A stretch of DNA of 6,563 bases, taken from the NCBI GenBank assembly GCA_039925865.1, contig JBDSYA010000208.1, forward strand, positions 1-6,563. Reading direction: 5' to 3'. The DNA is from JBDSYA01 sp039925865 (lineage in GTDB: Bacteria > Bacteroidota > Ignavibacteria > Tepidaquicellales > Tepidaquicellaceae). The notes beneath the pieces are model-generated. The model was not told where the DNA came from. It worked only from the letters and a program-made list of their open reading frames with translations, and did no database searches. Shown here piece after piece: positions 5,215 through 6,563 of this stretch; the first letter of the stretch is position 1; each line of letters opens with the position of its first letter. The position numbers and the translations under genes are program-made.

Positions 5215-6563
5215 TTATGCTAAATTAATATCTTCAATAAATAGATAACCACCTGCTGAGCCCTCATATCCAATTTTTAAATCAATGTTATTTGTATCAT
5301 AGTTTTTATTTCCAAACAATCCATAATTATATACAGATACATCAGTAGAAGGTGTGCCATTAGCATATACTACATAATTAGCTGATGAGTTATCTAAAAT
5401 TATTTTTACATTCCATAGGCTAACATTGGGGTAAACTGAATCGAAAAGGAATAGAGATATTCCTCGAGAACCTGAAGCAGTATTATAATTTCTCATTCTT
5501 GCATTTCTTATTACATATTTTGCGGATCCCTTAGAAAAGACCAAACCCGATTCAGAAGAGCTAAATCCTTCAATTATATTTGAATCAATTAAAACTTGAT
5601 TTACTTTTTCGCCAATTTCAAAAGTAACATTAGTTTCGCTAATTATTTCATTGCATTTTATAGACCCTGAAATAGTAGTTGTCCCTCCATTCATTTGAAC
5701 AGCATAATTATTTTTTGAGTATATACGCCTTCCTATCAACATCGCTTTGGCTTGAGCTATTGCGAAACCTGTGCCAGAAGGTATGATGCCTGTTTGTAAT
5801 GCAAGGATTTCATCAAAATACAAGGTAAGAGTTTGAGAAGCTGAGGAGCCTCCATGGTCAACTCTTACAATGCCCCCCCCAAAATTAATATTGTTGATTA
5901 CACTCATTTTTCTTATTGTAGCAATAATTTTACCCTGTGCGTGAAGTAAACAATGTCCATAATGTCTACAAATTATTTCATCAACATTGATAAAGCCAGT
6001 AGCAAGGGTTGAGATCGCAATAGATTCAGAATTAGTAACTACATCTGAATCAATTTCAATTTTCTGTACCCTTAAATTTACGTCGTCTATATGATATTGC
6101 ACAGCGTTAGGGCGGAAACCTAGTGCTATTCCACAGGTTTTATTATTTATGACAGTATTACATTTAAGGTGAAATTTTTTTCCATTTACAATATAAATTG
6201 AAGGTGCAATAATTTGACTGCTTGTTAAACCCCCCGTTCCACTAATTGAATCACATCTAACTTCAAGTTTTGTGTTAGGATTTATAGTTTTTATGCATTC
6301 AAACCTATCATTGGGATTCGAAATGTTTATATAACTATTTTTAATCTTCCCGTAACCATAGATCTTACAATCTACAGGATCAGTATATGTTCCGCTAACA
6401 TTATCGATTATTGTGGGAGTTGCCGCTGTCCTGTCCAAAGTCACCCCTGGAGCTATCCATATATCAGCCTCATCTAATAAGATAATTTGTTCATTCAAAT
6501 TTGCCCAAATCTGCACTAACGGACGTATAATAGGTATGCTAATTATTGCTGCCCTTGCAGCTG
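5215..6563 (-). CDS. Parallel beta-helix-like repeat protein, 5' end outside window
   Basis: The frame is open from the right edge to TAA at 5215-5217 and gives about 448 residues here. A GTG at 6514-6516 could be taken as a start, but the frame continues upstream for 15 codons to the edge (A-A-R-A-A-I-I-S-I-P, then R-P-L-V-Q-I-W-A-N-L-N-E) and the join reads as one domain, so the true N-terminus is probably beyond the window. The body is rich in short beta-strand runs separated by N, G, S and T (for example S-G-S-I-K-C-N-E-I-I, L-I-D-S-N-I-I-E-G-F, Y-V-I-R-N-A-R-M-R-N-Y), as in right-handed beta-helices of pectate-lyase-like, adhesin or phage tail-spike proteins. No catalytic motif is recognised and it has no T9SS sorting domain. 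A run of eight G encodes part of G213-G215 (counting GTG as 1). The propeller gene follows nine bases later in the same frame, so the two probably share an mRNA. The fold is an inference from composition. Confidence 0.65.
   Translation of the reverse strand, partial: AARAAIISIPIIRPLVQIWANLNEQIILLDEADIWIAPGVTLDRTAATPTIIDNVSGTYTDPVDCKIYGYGKIKNSYINISNPNDRFECIKTINPNTKLEVRCDSISGTGGLTSSQIIAPSIYIVNGKKFHLKCNTVINNKTCGIALGFRPNAVQYHIDDVNLRVQKIEIDSDVVTNSESIAISTLATGFINVDEIICRHYGHCLLHAQGKIIATIRKMSVINNINFGGGIVRVDHGGSSASQTLTLYFDEILALQTGIIPSGTGFAIAQAKAMLIGRRIYSKNNYAVQMNGGTTTISGSIKCNEIISETNVTFEIGEKVNQVLIDSNIIEGFSSSESGLVFSKGSAKYVIRNARMRNYNTASGSRGISLFLFDSVYPNVSLWNVKIILDNSSANYVVYANGTPSTDVSVYNYGLFGNKNYDTNNIDLKIGYEGSAGGYLFIEDINLA
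5873..5880 (-). repeat. Homopolymer of eight G (C8 on plus strand) inside the beta-helix gene
   Basis: Eight consecutive C on the plus strand read as GGG GGG GGC in the gene and encode three glycines. A tract of this length is striking in AT-rich sequence and is a possible slipped-strand hotspot. Gain or loss of one base would shift the frame roughly midway through the protein. Confidence 0.75.

Noticed and set aside
6514..6516. GTG as the start of the beta-helix gene
   Set aside because: The frame continues upstream for 15 codons to the window edge and reads smoothly into the same domain, with no ribosome site before GTG; the gene is best treated as 5' partial.

Overview
The window looks like a chromosomal segment of an AT-rich bacterium (about one third G+C by eye) that uses the type IX secretion system. 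Three separate genes end in the same 80-90 residue C-terminal module, which starts with Q-N-[YF]-P-N-P-F-N-P and ends in K-M-[IL]-L-[IL]-K. This form of the sorting domain is typical of Ignavibacteria and neighbouring Bacteroidota/Chlorobi-group or candidate-phylum lineages. The taxonomic call is inference from these signatures only.

Layout. Plus strand, 1-2801: the 3' end of one T9SS cargo gene is followed after 34 nt by a complete 833-residue secreted M6-like zinc metallopeptidase with a fibronectin-III-like region and a sorting domain. Minus strand, 6563-3931: a parallel beta-helix-like protein whose 5' end lies beyond the window is followed 9 nt later by a 424-residue secreted Ycf48-like seven-bladed propeller, also with a sorting domain. 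The two blocks point towards each other.

Between them lies about 1.1 kb (2802-3930) with almost no intact coding. It holds two related palindromes just after the peptidase gene and a 72-nt inverted-repeat structure that can fold into a three-way junction. It also holds the first ~40 codons of an ABC-transporter ATPase, cut off inside the Walker A motif right beside that structure. Further right are one dubious 73-codon frame and a GGGC/GCCC hairpin flanked by 9-bp direct repeats. I read the middle as a scar region of gene decay and small palindromic repeats between two blocks of exported-protein genes.

The recognisable intact genes all appear to encode exported or surface material: a protease, a propeller and probably a beta-helix. 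I see no RNA genes, CRISPR array, complete insertion sequence or defence system. The most unusual points are the breakpoint of the ABC ATPase at a structured inverted repeat, the repeated palindromes, and a run of eight G in the beta-helix gene that could make it phase-variable.
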